A stretch of DNA of 64,000 bases from Parelaphostrongylus tenuis (lineage: Eukaryota > Nematoda > Chromadorea > Rhabditida > Metastrongylidae), in contig JAHQIW010005075.1 of NCBI GenBank assembly GCA_019055375.1, positions 31,361 to 95,360 of the forward strand, in the 5' to 3' direction. The first letter of the stretch is position 1; the number at the start of each line of letters is the position of its first letter. The translations under genes were made by a program, and so were the position numbers. Positions 1-13,300 of this stretch are shown one piece after another. The notes below the pieces were generated by a model, which saw only the letters and a program-made list of their open reading frames with translations, did not search any database and was not told where the DNA came from.

Positions 1-129
1 TCCGTTGTAGAGAGACGTCTTTTCAGGATATAAGCACTGTGTTGAACTCGCTAAATCTTACGCTATTCAACGATCACTGACAGTCTAACGAATAAGTCCG
101 TACTACGAGAACTACGCGCTTGTCAGACT

Positions 130-260
130 AATATTATGTTGAATTGTATAGCGATTCAAAAGGGCCTTTTCGAAAACCCGGCCAAGTATAGCGCTTGCTT
201 GAAGTTAAGCTTTCAAATGATTACTAACACTGTTTAGAAGAACTTCTCGCCCAGCGTAGC
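130..260. repeat. Dispersed repeat family R3, fragment
   Basis: The stretch carries the wording typical of a dispersed family seen about ten times here: a block on an attacked-like core of gatTACTAAC after an A/T-rich run, and a CCGGCCAAG block also seen near 30.7 kb. No coding potential. Better-preserved members lie near 24.1, 47.4 and 63.8 kb. Confidence 0.4.
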
Positions 261-366
261 GGATAGGCTTGAAAATCTATGGTACCATATGGAAAAGTAG
301 CGTTTTTTCGTTATCAAAAACCGTAGGTCGCCTTGCTAGACTTGTACAAGTATCATTGGATTCAAG

Positions 367-655
367 AGCCCATGTGGCGCAGTGGTCTGCGTTGCAGACA
401 AGGTCGTGGTTTGACCTCGTGCTCATGGCTCAACAGGCTATCCGCTCCTGGGTGGTCGATGGACTGATACCTGAGTGACCTCAGACTTGTTGGTAAGGTT
501 GTGTAGCAGTAGGCCACCACGAGTCACTGTAAATGCCAGATATGCACTCAATCACCTGAGATGAACTTGAAACTTGGAGGCGAAAGCATAGCGCATCTCT
601 AAGGTATTGATCAACGCCGAAAGCTTTATCATTTATCATTGCTTTCACAAATTTG
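367..655 (+). repeat. SINE-1 copy (tRNA-derived SINE-like repeat)
   Basis: The head holds a perfect RNA polymerase III box A (TGGCGCAGTGG) and a box B-like GGTTTGACCTC about 40 bp later. The body continues through blocks also found near 2.1, 2.4, 22.9, 46.8, 59.1 and 60.3 kb and ends at a shared GCTTTATC-like tail. The order head, body, tail and the lack of an open frame fit a tRNA-derived SINE; the name SINE-1 is mine. Confidence 0.65.
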
Positions 656-2085
656 GTGAGAAACCATTTGATCACTCAGATAAAAGGGAGTTGCAGCTGA
701 CATCCGATTGGTAGTGTTTGAGAAGGTAATCCAGATTTCTCAGAGATTCCGAACAAATCGTGCTACAGTGTTTCATGCCACATTCAGCCATTTACACTTA
801 TGGATCAATATAGTATCAGCCTATAATCAGATCGATTTTTGGTGCATTGGTAGCTCGTGCCCCCCGGAAAAGGTGAAAGACGGACCCGATTCCCACCCGC
901 CGACAAAGTTGTGCACATCACTCAGCATCATAGAATACATTTAGTTTCTACCACATTGTCTACTTTTTATAATTAGCCTTCTGAGGAAGAATTTTTAAGC
1001 CGGAAAAATATCGTATAGAAAAATCCAACTTTGGCCCCAGAGTGCGAGGCCTCGTTACGCCACTTGCTGGAGCTGAGCACATTTCACAAACTGGTAAGCT
1101 AGCTGAAAATCCTTTCATTGTTCAGGGCATCATATCTTTTTGAAAGACGGACTTCAAGTTGGATTGGACATAGGTGGTAGTAACTCTGATCTCTTCTGTA
1201 GCATACATAAGACCACAATATAAACTCTTTGTTGTGAACAATGTTTGAATGCCTTTGTTTTCTTCAAAGCCGTCGCTGTTAATTGAGCTTACGCAGCAAA
1301 AGCTTCTTGCGATGTTCATAATTTTAGTCGCATTGAATAGAAACATTCAATGTTTTATTGCAGTATATTATCGATTTCTTCGGAGTCTCACTATACTCAA
1401 ATGAAAGTAGATCAGAATGTTCCGTTTTCTGACTATTTCTTGCTTTAATCAGAAAATAAGTTTAACAGGGTCTTTTTTCCATTTTGACCTTATGTATAGG
1501 ACAAGTAGGAGGACTCTCCACGATATTGTTTTGTGAGGGGGGTACAACAAAAGTTATGAAGTAAGCGATAAAGATTATGTTACTTACCCAAGAGGCAAAA
1601 ATTGAACGAGCGTTTGCTTGGAACTGTCGTGTGTTGGAGTAGAAAATCATGACGATTTGATCACACTACGTGTTCATACTGTAGCAAATGCTCGTACTCA
1701 TTTGTACAAATATGCAGGATTGAAATCACATCTCGCCGAAATCAAATCTTGCTGGAGAGTTTCAGGTCAAGACATCTATCGACACTTTATCAAGATTGTT
1801 CCAACCAAATCTGTCACGAGCTCTTTGGCAGACTCACAATGACGTATCAGTAGTCAGCGACATTTTTGGTAGATTTTATTACTTCTATTCTCGCACTTCT
1901 CTGCAACATCTTTTCTTTTTTGTCTTACGATGTGCATGTTTTTGAAGAGAAAACTTAGAGATGGTGAACACAGTCATGGTGGTATTCTCTTTGAGTACAA
2001 ATTTTTCGCAAATGTAATCGAGATCAGAGAGACGGCAAGGTAGGTTTGTCATAAGCTCATTTCTTTGTCGCAATTTTCGTAAATG
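656..2085. other. Gap: no gene recognised
   Basis: Short open frames of 60-80 codons occur on both strands (for example 1618-1842 plus), but none has a recognisable domain or a convincing pair of splice sites. I see no clear repeat family member here. Confidence 0.5.
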
Positions 2086-2330
2086 AGCGCATATGGCGCA
2101 GTGGTTAGAGGTGCTCTACGTCGCACACTTGATGGACTCTTCGATCCTGCGCTCACGGCTCACTAAGCCTTTCATCCCTCGGGGGTCGGCGATATGATAC
2201 CAGCCTTGTCTGGGAGACTTGTGGCACTGATTTGTTACATCGATGAGCCACCGCAAGTCGTTGTAAAAACCAGGTATACATTCATCACCTCAGACTCAGC
2301 TAGAAATTTGAAGACGATTCCATTGTGCCT
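2086..2330 (+). repeat. SINE-1 copy, 3'-truncated
   Basis: Box A reads TGGCGCAGTGG and box B is near the consensus (TTCGATCC). The body follows the 367-655 copy but stops where a second copy begins about 50 bp downstream, so two members lie head to tail. Confidence 0.65.
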
Positions 2331-2385
2331 CCAGCATGTAATGATCATCGCCGAGGACTTTTTCGCTTTTTATTCTTTGTGCTGG

Positions 2386-2665
2386 GCGCGTGTGGCGCAG
2401 TGGTCGGAGATGTCCTACGACGCATATGTAGAGTCGATGGCTCGACCACACGCTCATGGCTCACCAAGCCTTCCATCGCTGGCGGATTGGTACCAGACAT
2501 GTTTGAGAAGATAGAAGCACTGACTTGATCTTTCGTTATGGCACCGTATGTTGTCATAATAGCGTGATTTGCATTTAGCACATTGATCGATGCTTGATGA
2601 AGTCGAATGCTAGGCTGAGCCTTTACGGGTTGATCAACTCCGAAAGCTTTATCTTTCACTCATAC
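2386..2665 (+). repeat. SINE-1 copy
   Basis: A second copy in the same orientation, with TGGCGCAGTGG, box B-like GGCTCGACC, the shared body and the tail wording GATCAACTCCGAAAGC then TTTATC. The open frames of about 100 codons on both strands here lie inside this repeat and are not genes. Confidence 0.65.
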
Positions 2666-5600
2666 GTATTTGTAGGTCGATGAACCTACAAAACCTAAAA
2701 AGCGCATGTGGCAGCCGAACAGCAGTCTGTGAACAGCAACAGCTGTCGTGTCCCCTAATTGACATTAGTGGGCTCGAGCGCTTGCTTGCTTCGAGATGGA
2801 CTCCTGCTATATATCACAGTTCTAAACGCATCTGTATAAACACTTTTGTCACTTCATGAGTATGCATAGTCCTTTTAGTTCAACTATGATAGCAAGATTT
2901 AGTAAACCAAAAGCAAATGTCAAAAGCAAACAACAGTGTATCAAGGTTATCTCTTGGTGATATAAAACTTCATTAAGTGAGCTTTACCAACACGATTTCA
3001 AAATATTTGTAGCTCATATGTCCCTTCAAACACAGCATTTCTTTTTCGGAGAGAGAGATTTCCACACTTCATCCGAATCAGCTTGAACGCGAATCTCGTG
3101 CACTAGCTGAGCAGGGAACAAAGAAATTGTTGCTTATTTCGTCGTGTTCGTAGTGCGTTACTCGTAAGACTGAGAATAACCTCAACGATGTGTTGAGAAA
3201 TTTCTATTTATCCCATTTAAGCTATGCTTGATCAGAACGAGCTGACATGCTACGAGTCTATGTGGCGCGTACATAGGCGAACGGAGATGGGACTGAATTG
3301 ACAGAAAGAGATCTAATTCCTTCCATTTTGGTCCCTTTTCGGTAATAGAAGGATGAAAGGATACTGCAGTGGGTGTTGCTCAATTTTTCAGGAAAGCGCC
3401 ATTATTACCAAATACTCATGTAGCATCTCTCACAGCGCAAAAGTACTTGCTGTTCTCACGTGACTGCTCTAACTGCAAAAGCTCTTCGTTTCTCGCCTAT
3501 TGTAATCCGTATTACATGTTATATGTTAAGAACCATTCTGATAGTGTTTGGAACGACATAAAATGATAACATATTGCTGAGATTCCAGTACAAAAACTCT
3601 GAACTGAGCTACTAGAATTGGAGAGGCGTGTTCAAGCGTTCAAATTTACTTCAAGGGATGTCACCTTCCCTACTAGAACATATACACCACTGCAATTATA
3701 TTTAGCAAAACAAAAATCAATTCAGAGTGCTGAACAAAGGGAACAAAAACCAGGTATCACACTTGATAATCACCACATCTACGTTGAGCATAGCATAAAG
3801 ACGGTCACATGTTGCTACATGATTCGTTGAAAGATCCATGGACACAGAGGCGATATAACGATGGGCGCTCAGCATCGTGATTCCTTGTAGTTTGCATATC
3901 GATGAACTTTACAAGATAGTCCGGTTTACTCTGACAAGCATAGAAAATGTGCACGAGACATATAAGCACTTGACTGAAGCATTGCTAGCACGACGGAGTG
4001 GTTGCGGCTGGAACCCCACCAGTATTAGATGAATCTGCTGGGAAAAAAGTATGCGAACTTGAGTTAACTCGACTATCAAATAATATTGCCCTATGCAGCC
4101 GTCTATGATGAAATAATGCGGAGAAAGCAACAATCTCCCTATGAAGAACTGCAATGAGCCGCTCTTAAGGTCATACGTGAAGTCGCCTGGTAAAACTCTC
4201 GTGTTCATTGTCGTCCTGTGGTTTGTAGATCTAAATATTTTTACAGTAGGACCACAATAACGTTGGAAGACGAAAAAATATTTATATTCAGATTTTGAGT
4301 GTTTTTGGTGCACTAGGACGCCGACTACACTTTGATGACCATCTCAAATAATAGAGATGTAATCCGAAGGTATTAAAAAAAGACATTATCAAACAAAAAA
4401 AAAAAACAGAATTTTGAACAGCGATATGCGCGTAACTGATATGCGAGACATTGAACTCTTGACCTATAGATTGAGTACTACGACGGAGTATTCCAGATTT
4501 TTTTAAGCCGTAATTATAGTGTTGCACTTCTGCGAACACGGAGTCGAAATTATTGAACCACTTGATGAACACTCAGCATCAGTGTCTACAAAGAGACTAA
4601 ACGTTCAAACAGAAAAAGTTTTCGATAAAACAAGAATTAACGCCGAATTAAAAAGTTACTAGGACAGAAAAAACAGCAAAGAAAACATGAAAACAAAGAA
4701 AAGGAAGGCTTCTGTGTAATGTATAAGATTGAAAGTTTAGGAGCAAGTAGATTACTCATCTTTCCCGTCCCGTGTGCGCGCGCTGTTGCTGCATCACTAG
4801 GGCTTCTCTTCTGCCATCAATTTTAGTACCATATGAGACTTCGAAGCTCTCAGTACCCGCCCGTCAAAGGGTTTAGTCTGATAAGCAGATATCGGCATCA
4901 GATGCAGTTGAGTTGACAGTTCATGGCAATAGTCAGTAACCTGACGCTCCCATTAATGTACGTGAACAAGAACAAAAATATACTGAAGATCATCGGTAAG
5001 AAGACAATGCATAAAATGATTGTTCCGACAAGGGTAAAACTTGGGGTCGAATATTTTCCAAATCTTTTAACAACTGGATAAATACACCGATAACTCTAAG
5101 TGTAGTATATCTTGAAGTTTTAACTAATGAATCAGATTTTTCATAAGAATGGGCAGATTCAACACCACACTGACTTTGTCGGCAAGTTTCGCCTCATCAT
5201 TCGACTATGTAAGTGACGGTGGGAGACATTCGGATTAACATTCCTGTTGTTGAAAGTCCATGTTGGGGCGTGCGCTTGAGTCTTTATGTTCAACAAGGGC
5301 CTGGCGCTAACTCCGTTTAGCCATCCGCTTTTATCAATCCGTGTCACTGGTTTGATCTCCTATCACGACGCTTCACAACGGGGTGTCATAGTAGTGGTTT
5401 CTGGCATTGAATGGTATTGAAGAATTCTCTATAGACGTTATCATTATAGCAAAAAAACACCCAGTTATTAGAACAATTCTATACTTTTGGTAGTAAACGT
5501 AAATTCATAGGGTAATAAGGCTTATCGAACTTTTAGGCATCTCCTTCGATGATGTTGCAAAAATCGAATTTGGAAACATATTTTCTACAATGTACGATTC

Positions 5601-7399
5601 TTAGAAGAACTTGTATAGAAGTGGATGCATGATTTGCGAAACTGTGTGTTGATTCAGTTGTTGCCCCAAGATCGTATAAAATACGTGTCGTATCAAATAG
5701 TGATTTTTGAGACATCTGAGCGTTTTTTTTTCTTGCTGTAATCACGTTCATAGAAGAACCTCTGATACAATTGACACCAAGAAATCTGCTTCAAAGCGTC
5801 ATAGTAGGGGGTCAAACCAGCAACGTTCTTTCCGAAAGCCGATAGCATTGTCAACCACTCGGCACTACGAACTGTTCGTCGCGCGCCGCGAGGAGGGATA
5901 GCGCCGTGTCCCTGCCGTATCCAAAGGGTTGAATTTTGCTTGTTGTTGCTTAGATACGATGCAAATAGAAAAGCGCCTTTCGTGGAATCGTCACTTTGTC
6001 CATAATATAGTTGGCGCGAGCTCACATCAACCACAACGTCCGAAGTTCTGTGGGACAAATGTGCAATCAACAGGCAGTACCGCAACAGCGTGAGCAAGAA
6101 GTTATTCAGCCCGGTCTTCATCAGTGTTCCAAGGTTGAATATCAGTGTGCTGAGGCAAAAACTTTAGGCGAAAACTTCCACGACGTCAACTAAGTGAAAT
6201 TTATGGCAATATCTTTGAAGCACCAAATGATAAGGAAATATCCTTGATGGCAAGAAAGCAAGAAGAAGAAGGCAAATTCCATTCAAGCTATGAACGAGAG
6301 AAGAACTGAAGCTGGAAGTACTAGGACCCTTACAGTGAAGAAACTGCGATACGGATCAAGTGAAGTGAGAAAGTGAAATCTACATTATTTAAGGTGAAGT
6401 AAGGTACATTTTAGCATGTAATGCTTTTATCTTTAGTACATAAACAGGACACCTTAAGTACCATGCAAGCATACATGTAGTTTTCTTGTTCTGTTTGGAC
6501 TCATCGAGAACTTTCGCAGATTTCATTGTTGTAAATGTCGTAGACGGGGATCATCGGATCATCTCAGTGCATGGCGATCATTACGTCCCCATTTACAGTC
6601 AGCCCAGAGCTTATGGAAAACTCACCTTTTGAAAGAAAGAATTAATATATATTTTTTGCGAAATTTTCACGCCTGATATTTTGTTTCCATTTTGAAGATA
6701 GAAAAAATCTAATACGCCATTCCCGGTTGAAAGTTCACTTTAGAGTAATGATAATTTGCTTCACTACGACGTTTCATACGGGTGAAATGAGATTGCTCAG
6801 GTGTATCATCGTCTAATAGGAATTGACGGGACGAGTGAAGTCCAATGAAGAAGCACCTCCAAAAAAGCTCTTATGACAACATGGATGAGACAATTATAGT
6901 GTCAACCATGTTCGACACTACCCTTTGTAACCTTACCTACAAGCAACTAAATTTGGCCTATACGTCTATTTTGGATTCGAAGCTCAAAAGGAAAGGTCGG
7001 TTCCATTAGTGTGTCGGTGAAGAAGAGAAAATCCATTCTAGACACACTGCAAAGAAAGTGATAAAGATGTAGCAAAGTTCAACGGTACTGAATCGGCATT
7101 ACTCTGGCTATGTGTGACCTTTTTGTTGCTGAAATGTCACGTTAAATAAGCTCTTCTCGTATTATAGCACACAACAAAAGCGGACATAATCACGTTCTCC
7201 ACGGGTAGCGAAGGTTGGCAGAGTAGTATACTGGCTCACGAGATTGCAAAGACGATTAGCTATAGAAATCGCGGCTAGAGAACAGCACACGCGAAAATAG
7301 AGTGTTCGTAGGACGAAACAGCGGATGTCCGGCCTTGTCAATTTCTTTGAAAGTTTGAATCGGTGACTTGTTGAATTAAGAAGGGAAATGTTCGCATAC
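2666..7399. other. Gap: no gene recognised
   Basis: Open frames up to 142 codons occur (5693-6121 minus) but have no recognisable domain and no consistent exon structure. The missing C-terminal exons of CPSF1 would be expected here on the minus strand if the gene were intact; I could not find any sequence resembling them. Confidence 0.5.
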
Positions 7400-10305
7400 T
7401 TTCTTAGGCTTAGAAAACCTCCTATCATTGAAGGCGTTCTCATCCCCGCCTTCCGAGAAAACCATCAGACCACTCATATCACGATATATAGATAGTGCCG
7501 TCAGCGGAGCCCGATGATGAATAGTCTTCTCGGCAAAAGCACTCGTTGAAATGTCTATTTCCTTGAAAGTGCAGGAATCCGTAACGGTAAACCATCAATC
7601 AGCAATAAAAGACCTACTTTTATATGGACATGGGGATGCAATACGAGACGAAAGAGCATCAGCCGACCATTTTGAGTAAGAAGGGCAACGTAGGGGTCAA
7701 CAATAGAGGCAGCTACAACTGGAAAATTAGAATCCAGATCAATCTGTTGTAATTGTTTCTCCTCTGCCACCAAAGCGACTCGCAGAGAAGTAACCTAAAT
7801 TTTTTTAGATATTGAACACTCAAAAACGGCAAACTTGGGTAACAAAACTAATAAGATCTAGGAAATCCATATCCCTGACGAGGTAACTGAAAAGAGACCT
7901 GAACAGCTAGTCCACCATCAGCGAGCTCTCCTGCAGCGACAGTAGGCTCATCAGACAAGAAAAGTGGTTCTTCTAACTCAACCATATCATCTCCCAACTC
8001 AAGAATAAGAGACGAACGTGTACGGGAAACAATGAGGTATCTGAACGTTGGTTATACACTGATTGTCACAATTGTTAGTCGTTTTAGCCACTCACTTATG
8101 CGAATCGTCTTCTCGCCGACCAACTGCCCAAAGTTGCTGTGCATCATGTAAGCTAAATAGTGAAGGAATAGGTTAAACAAGGAACTGAACTGCAAAATGT
8201 ATTACACAAACCAGAGAAGACTGTAAGACCCACAAACTGCTCGTAATAATATCAGGCCGAACCGTTCTCTGAAGGACACAAATTGAGCCATTGACAGTAT
8301 ATCCTGAGGCGGTGACCTACAAATCAAAGCAACCTCAATATATAGAATAAACTTGGATCTGTGGGAGGATGATAGATCGTAGTAAAGAATGAAGAAGCTA
8401 AAGAAGATGTTGAAAGCTGAGATAAAGAATACAATGTCAAACACAGGATCCGATCGCTCATGCTCAAGCAAAATCGGACTGATTCCATGAGCTCCACCGG
8501 CTGTCATCGCCTTGATGGGACCAATGTTTGTCAGACGATCTAATTCGCGGAAAATCAGCTTTTCCTCCACGTTCAAAATGACAGGAGCCTGCAAGTCACT
8601 TCATTTCCGTCTAACCATTTAGTAAAAAATACAGAAAGACATCTCATAGAGTATGCTGAGTGATATGCAAGACGTCTGAAACCAGGAGGAGTTGAACATG
8701 TGATTTTAAATGCTAAGAGCGCGTGCGACCATTCTCTCTCTTAGGTGGCTCAAGCTGGGTTTGATAGACATGTGCTTAGCGGACTAAGCCCGTCAACGGT
8801 CGATTGCTGACTGCGATAGTCATATCGAAAAAAGCGTGTTAGTAGACGGAGGCCTCAGTGGTGAAGTGGCAGCGAGCACCCACGATCTTTGTAAAAAGCG
8901 GGTTCAACTCCCGCAGTTCCCGCCTGAGGTTGCGAAAGCTATTCATATTACTCAGCAACTTTGAATATACATGAAAAAATTCCTACTAATTGAATTAGAA
9001 TAATATAAACAGCAATGTCTTACCACTTGTTCAATAATACGTTCCCCATAAAGTTCAATATCATCTTCATCGATAGTTATATTCTCTTCAATGCGCGGTC
9101 GTTTCACATCAGGAAGGATTTCTCTGTCTGAATTGTTAGTATCTGATGCTGGCGAGTATTTCACAACCATAATAAACAAGTGGAGAGGGACAATGATAGC
9201 ATAGAAAATGAAAGAAGTGGAAAGACCCCATTGAAAACAACCAAAAAGGCTCAATAAATTGTTAAAATCACAATCAAATTTATGAATTCCTTTCCAGAGC
9301 ACTTTCTTAGCATGATTTTGGTTTAATCTGCTAGATATGCCTGTATGGAGAACTAACGAACGCTTCACCAAGCTGTAAGACATTCGATGAATCAGAAAAT
9401 TTTTTTTTGAATTACCAGCGAATTAGAAAACCGGCCAATGATAATCTACAATACTTTTTGAAGACGCCCATTGTAGCCTAGACTATAAGACGCGAAACGG
9501 GGTTGTGATACACTGATAGAAATCTGAAAATGCGAAGTGGTATGCAAAGTATTCGAATCCAGGAGGGCTTTGAGCCCGTGTTCGACCCGTATCGGTGGCG
9601 CCTGCTACCACTACACCACCGAGGCCACCCTTTTGCTACCTATCTATCTTAGATAGAAACTATCATTGTTATGAGCAACCAGCTTTAGACAGGTTCAGAG
9701 TATCAAAACGCTGGCCTCGGTGACGCAGTGGTATCACACACCTTCGGTATGACTGAAACAAGGGTTCAACTACCGTCTGAAGTCGAATGCTCTGCAAACC
9801 ACTAAGCATTCTCATATTTATGTTCATGACATCATACCACTGCCGAAAACAGTAAAATAAATAAACTGAATAAATTATACAATGAATAGAAATATTCTAT
9901 GATGAACCTGTCTAACGGAGAGAAACCTCACCTTTCTCTTCCTTACAACACTAAATTCTAAAAGCTGTGAATCGCCGAGTCGAGAACCAATGAACAAGAA
10001 TCCAGGGGCACACAGAGTCATGCAGTAAGCGATTGATGTGTCTGAAAAATCAATGGAAATCAAGAAATAAGAGTTATCATTAAGTATATAACTCAAAGAC
10101 AGAAAGAGTGATAGCAGAACAAGAGCCGCGGCAGTGCTGTGATTAGCATATGCCTCCGTAAAGAGTGAGACAGGTTCAATTCCTCTCCCTAGGTTCAAAA
10201 TTTGCATATCACTAGACATTTATGTGTATAACAGAAATCTTTTACATTGTATATATGTATATACAAGTGTATGAAAATATAGACATGCACATTTACACAA
10301 TATGC

Positions 10306-10346
<41 letters not shown>

Positions 10347-13300
10347 TACATACATAGATGCACACACACGCACATATATACACATATATGTATATATATT
10401 ATATATATGTATATATATTAATCATATATAACCAAAGACTCACCAAACACATGCTCCATGGTTAGGGATCGAACCGTTTCAGAGGAGTCGGTGACAAGTG
10501 TTAGAATAAAAAGCCTGCCATCAAGGGTTCCTAGTGCGATACGATTATCGCCGATCCATTCGGCAGCACCGGCATCCAAGGTCATCGACATGTGCTTCAA
10601 ATCCTGAAAGTCAACCAAAGTTAACCGATGTAATACTCATTTTCACATTCCTGACGATATAGGAAAGACAGGCAGATGATACCTTCAAAGGGAATTTCGT
10701 GAAGTTATCGTAACAACTATTAAGGCTAATTCCACAAGGAGGCACTGATTGGTTGAGGTATATGACCTCGTTTGATCCAATCACAAGAACACCTCCTAAT
10801 GGCTTCGGGATAGCCACCAACCTGGAAAAATGTGTTTGTTAAGTCAATGAGTCAATAGAGAAATCTGCTTCGAATACTTAGAAGCACTTTGAGCACTTTG
10901 TAAAGATTATATAAAACGTCAGACTTAATGACGTTGGCTTCTCCCAGTCTACAACTCCTTACTGACGTATGTTCGCAAAACCTGAATCCTACATTGGTAA
11001 AAGAAAATCGCTCGCGTTATCGAACTCTGCCAGATGAGTGTGGACACGCTAGGATCATCCCGTTAAGCTGTTGAAACAGAGAATCGAATGATGCCCTGTT
11101 CCTAGAACCTGATGGAAGACACGATGTGATACACCAGAAGAAGTCAAAATTCAGGTGAAGTAGACATTTGTTACATCATTTTGACTACCACTAAATTACA
11201 ACGTGGAGACCTGAAAACGCCCTTGCAAAGTTACGTCAGGAAACCAAGGAATACTATAACGCACGACCAACAATACACCATTTGGAGTTTGTGTTGGGGT
11301 CCGCACAAATAGTGAAGACGGGCCATCTAAGCATCTAATATTGAGTGAATTACAACCGACTGTGTCCCACTAGACGTCATCCATCTTTAGGACTGCGTCG
11401 TCGCGTTTCCCGAGAATATCCTGAGAGATGGTATGATGCTACTCAACTATCTACAGCAGATATCTCACCGGATTTCTCCTTCACTCAGTAGACACAAATG
11501 GAGAAATTATTGGCGCACGCCTTACGGCAATCAACGAAGAAGTAAAGAGTGGAGGATTTTCCGTTGTATGTGAAAAGAAGTGGTTGATATGAGGGTATTA
11601 CCAAATAGATAAAACGCACCTATTACAATCCATAGGGAGACTTCCAACTTGCCACACAATAGCCACTTGTTCATCAAACACGTTCACTGATACTCCCAGC
11701 AAATGCATAGTGTCATAACGCACAGAGGCTCTGAAAATAGATGTTGAATCAAAAAATCAGTATGTTGCAAATTTGAGAACCGATTCGGGGAGGGATGGTG
11801 CAGTGGTTGATGACACAGTGTGTCAGAAAGCGAGGTGACAAGCGATGCACTGGTTTGATCTCACGCATAGCACTTTTGCAATCAGTCAACAACTTGGATA
11901 ACGACTTAGCTCGGCTACTTGAGGACCACCAACATTGCAAGGAGAATTGTTTCAAAAGCATTCTACGACATTTATGAAGAAAACGAAGTCCTCAAGCAGC
12001 AATGGAAACAATCGGGAATCGAAGACAATGAAATGATGGAGTAGTCCAAATAGGAAGAAATCACGCTTACCTTCCCGCTGTTGTTTGATGTGGCTCATAG
12101 AGGAATAATAATGTGGGTTCATAATATCCATCAAGGAAGATGATATCCACCACATTTTCGAGCCTTAAACAGAAATGGTGAGAAGCGAAGATAGAAGAAG
12201 CCTGCTCAGCTTTGCAAACAGATAATTAGTCTGATGGTAATGAATAGTGAACTGTTCATTGCTTATTTTGTCTCCATACTACACAGGCCTCATCCACACC
12301 AATATTCTGGACTGTAAAAAAAAATGACTGCTCATAAACTAGTGTGCGACTATAACAGAATGTGATAATACGCGCTCTTACTATTCAAACACTAAAAAGA
12401 TAAAGATCTCGACATTGATCAATCCTTAAGGGGTCAAGGAGGGGGTTAAAGGTGTTTGAATCATTTCGGATCTAGTCTTTACAATCCTCGCCAAAGCCTA
12501 TCGAAGTATCAAGTCAATGCTGCTATCCTCTCAGACAAATCTGGTATCAAATCGCCACCCAAGGAAGGATGGAAGGGTTGGTGAGTCTTGGACGCGAGAT
12601 CGAACTAACGACCACGTGCGTTGCAGAGCACCTGTGACGACTGTGCTAAACACGCCCATATATCGTCGAATACTTCCAACTTTACCATTTTATTTGACCC
12701 GAATCAGCTCAGTGTGCAAAGATGTCATAGTCTGCTGTTCGTGATTAGCTGTAAACTTATTACTTTATTTTATTATTATTCGAAGATGGGTGAGGGTGAA
12801 TAAAGGGGTGGTGGTCGGATGCTTGCCAATGTCAACGCTGCTACTCGACCCAGAGTTGACGCCTCACCTTCCCCTAACACTCTCCTCTAATCGATAGCAA
12901 ACGTCTTTTGGAACGTTTCGGCCTGGCTGTTCTCGAGATTGGAAAATGCTCGGCCAGCATTCCACGCCGTTCGCGAGGAAGGAGAAATCTTTAAGTCAGC
13001 AAGGTGACAAATTGAATGCTAAAAGTGCTGAGATCCGCACGGTAAAGTGAAGATGTCACCATCATTTCTTCACTTGCTGAAAACCTTTCTCAAAGTGTTA
13101 CTTCTGCTCCTACGGTTATTTCATTATTAATCGTATTCACTATTATCAATCAATAAGAATGAGAACCAAAAGAAAAGTCAAATGCTTTACCGATGGTCAA
13201 TCTCAGACAATGGAATTGAGAAACTGTTGATGAAATCGCCATCGAATGGCAGTATGCCAAGAATCCTGTCATAAACAATGACAGCGCCACATCTATTCGC

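Noticed and set aside
2194..2659. Frames of 104-106 codons on both strands
   Set aside because: They lie inside two SINE-1 copies; similar frames recur in other copies with stops.
7162..7443. 93-codon minus-strand frame as the continuation of CPSF1
   Set aside because: It is in another phase than the exon ending at 7400 and has no similarity to the family; it is likely intron sequence.
10195..10431. Two Tyr/Ile-rich frames of 62-69 codons on opposite strands
   Set aside because: They are translations of a TA/CATA microsatellite and have no independent coding signal.
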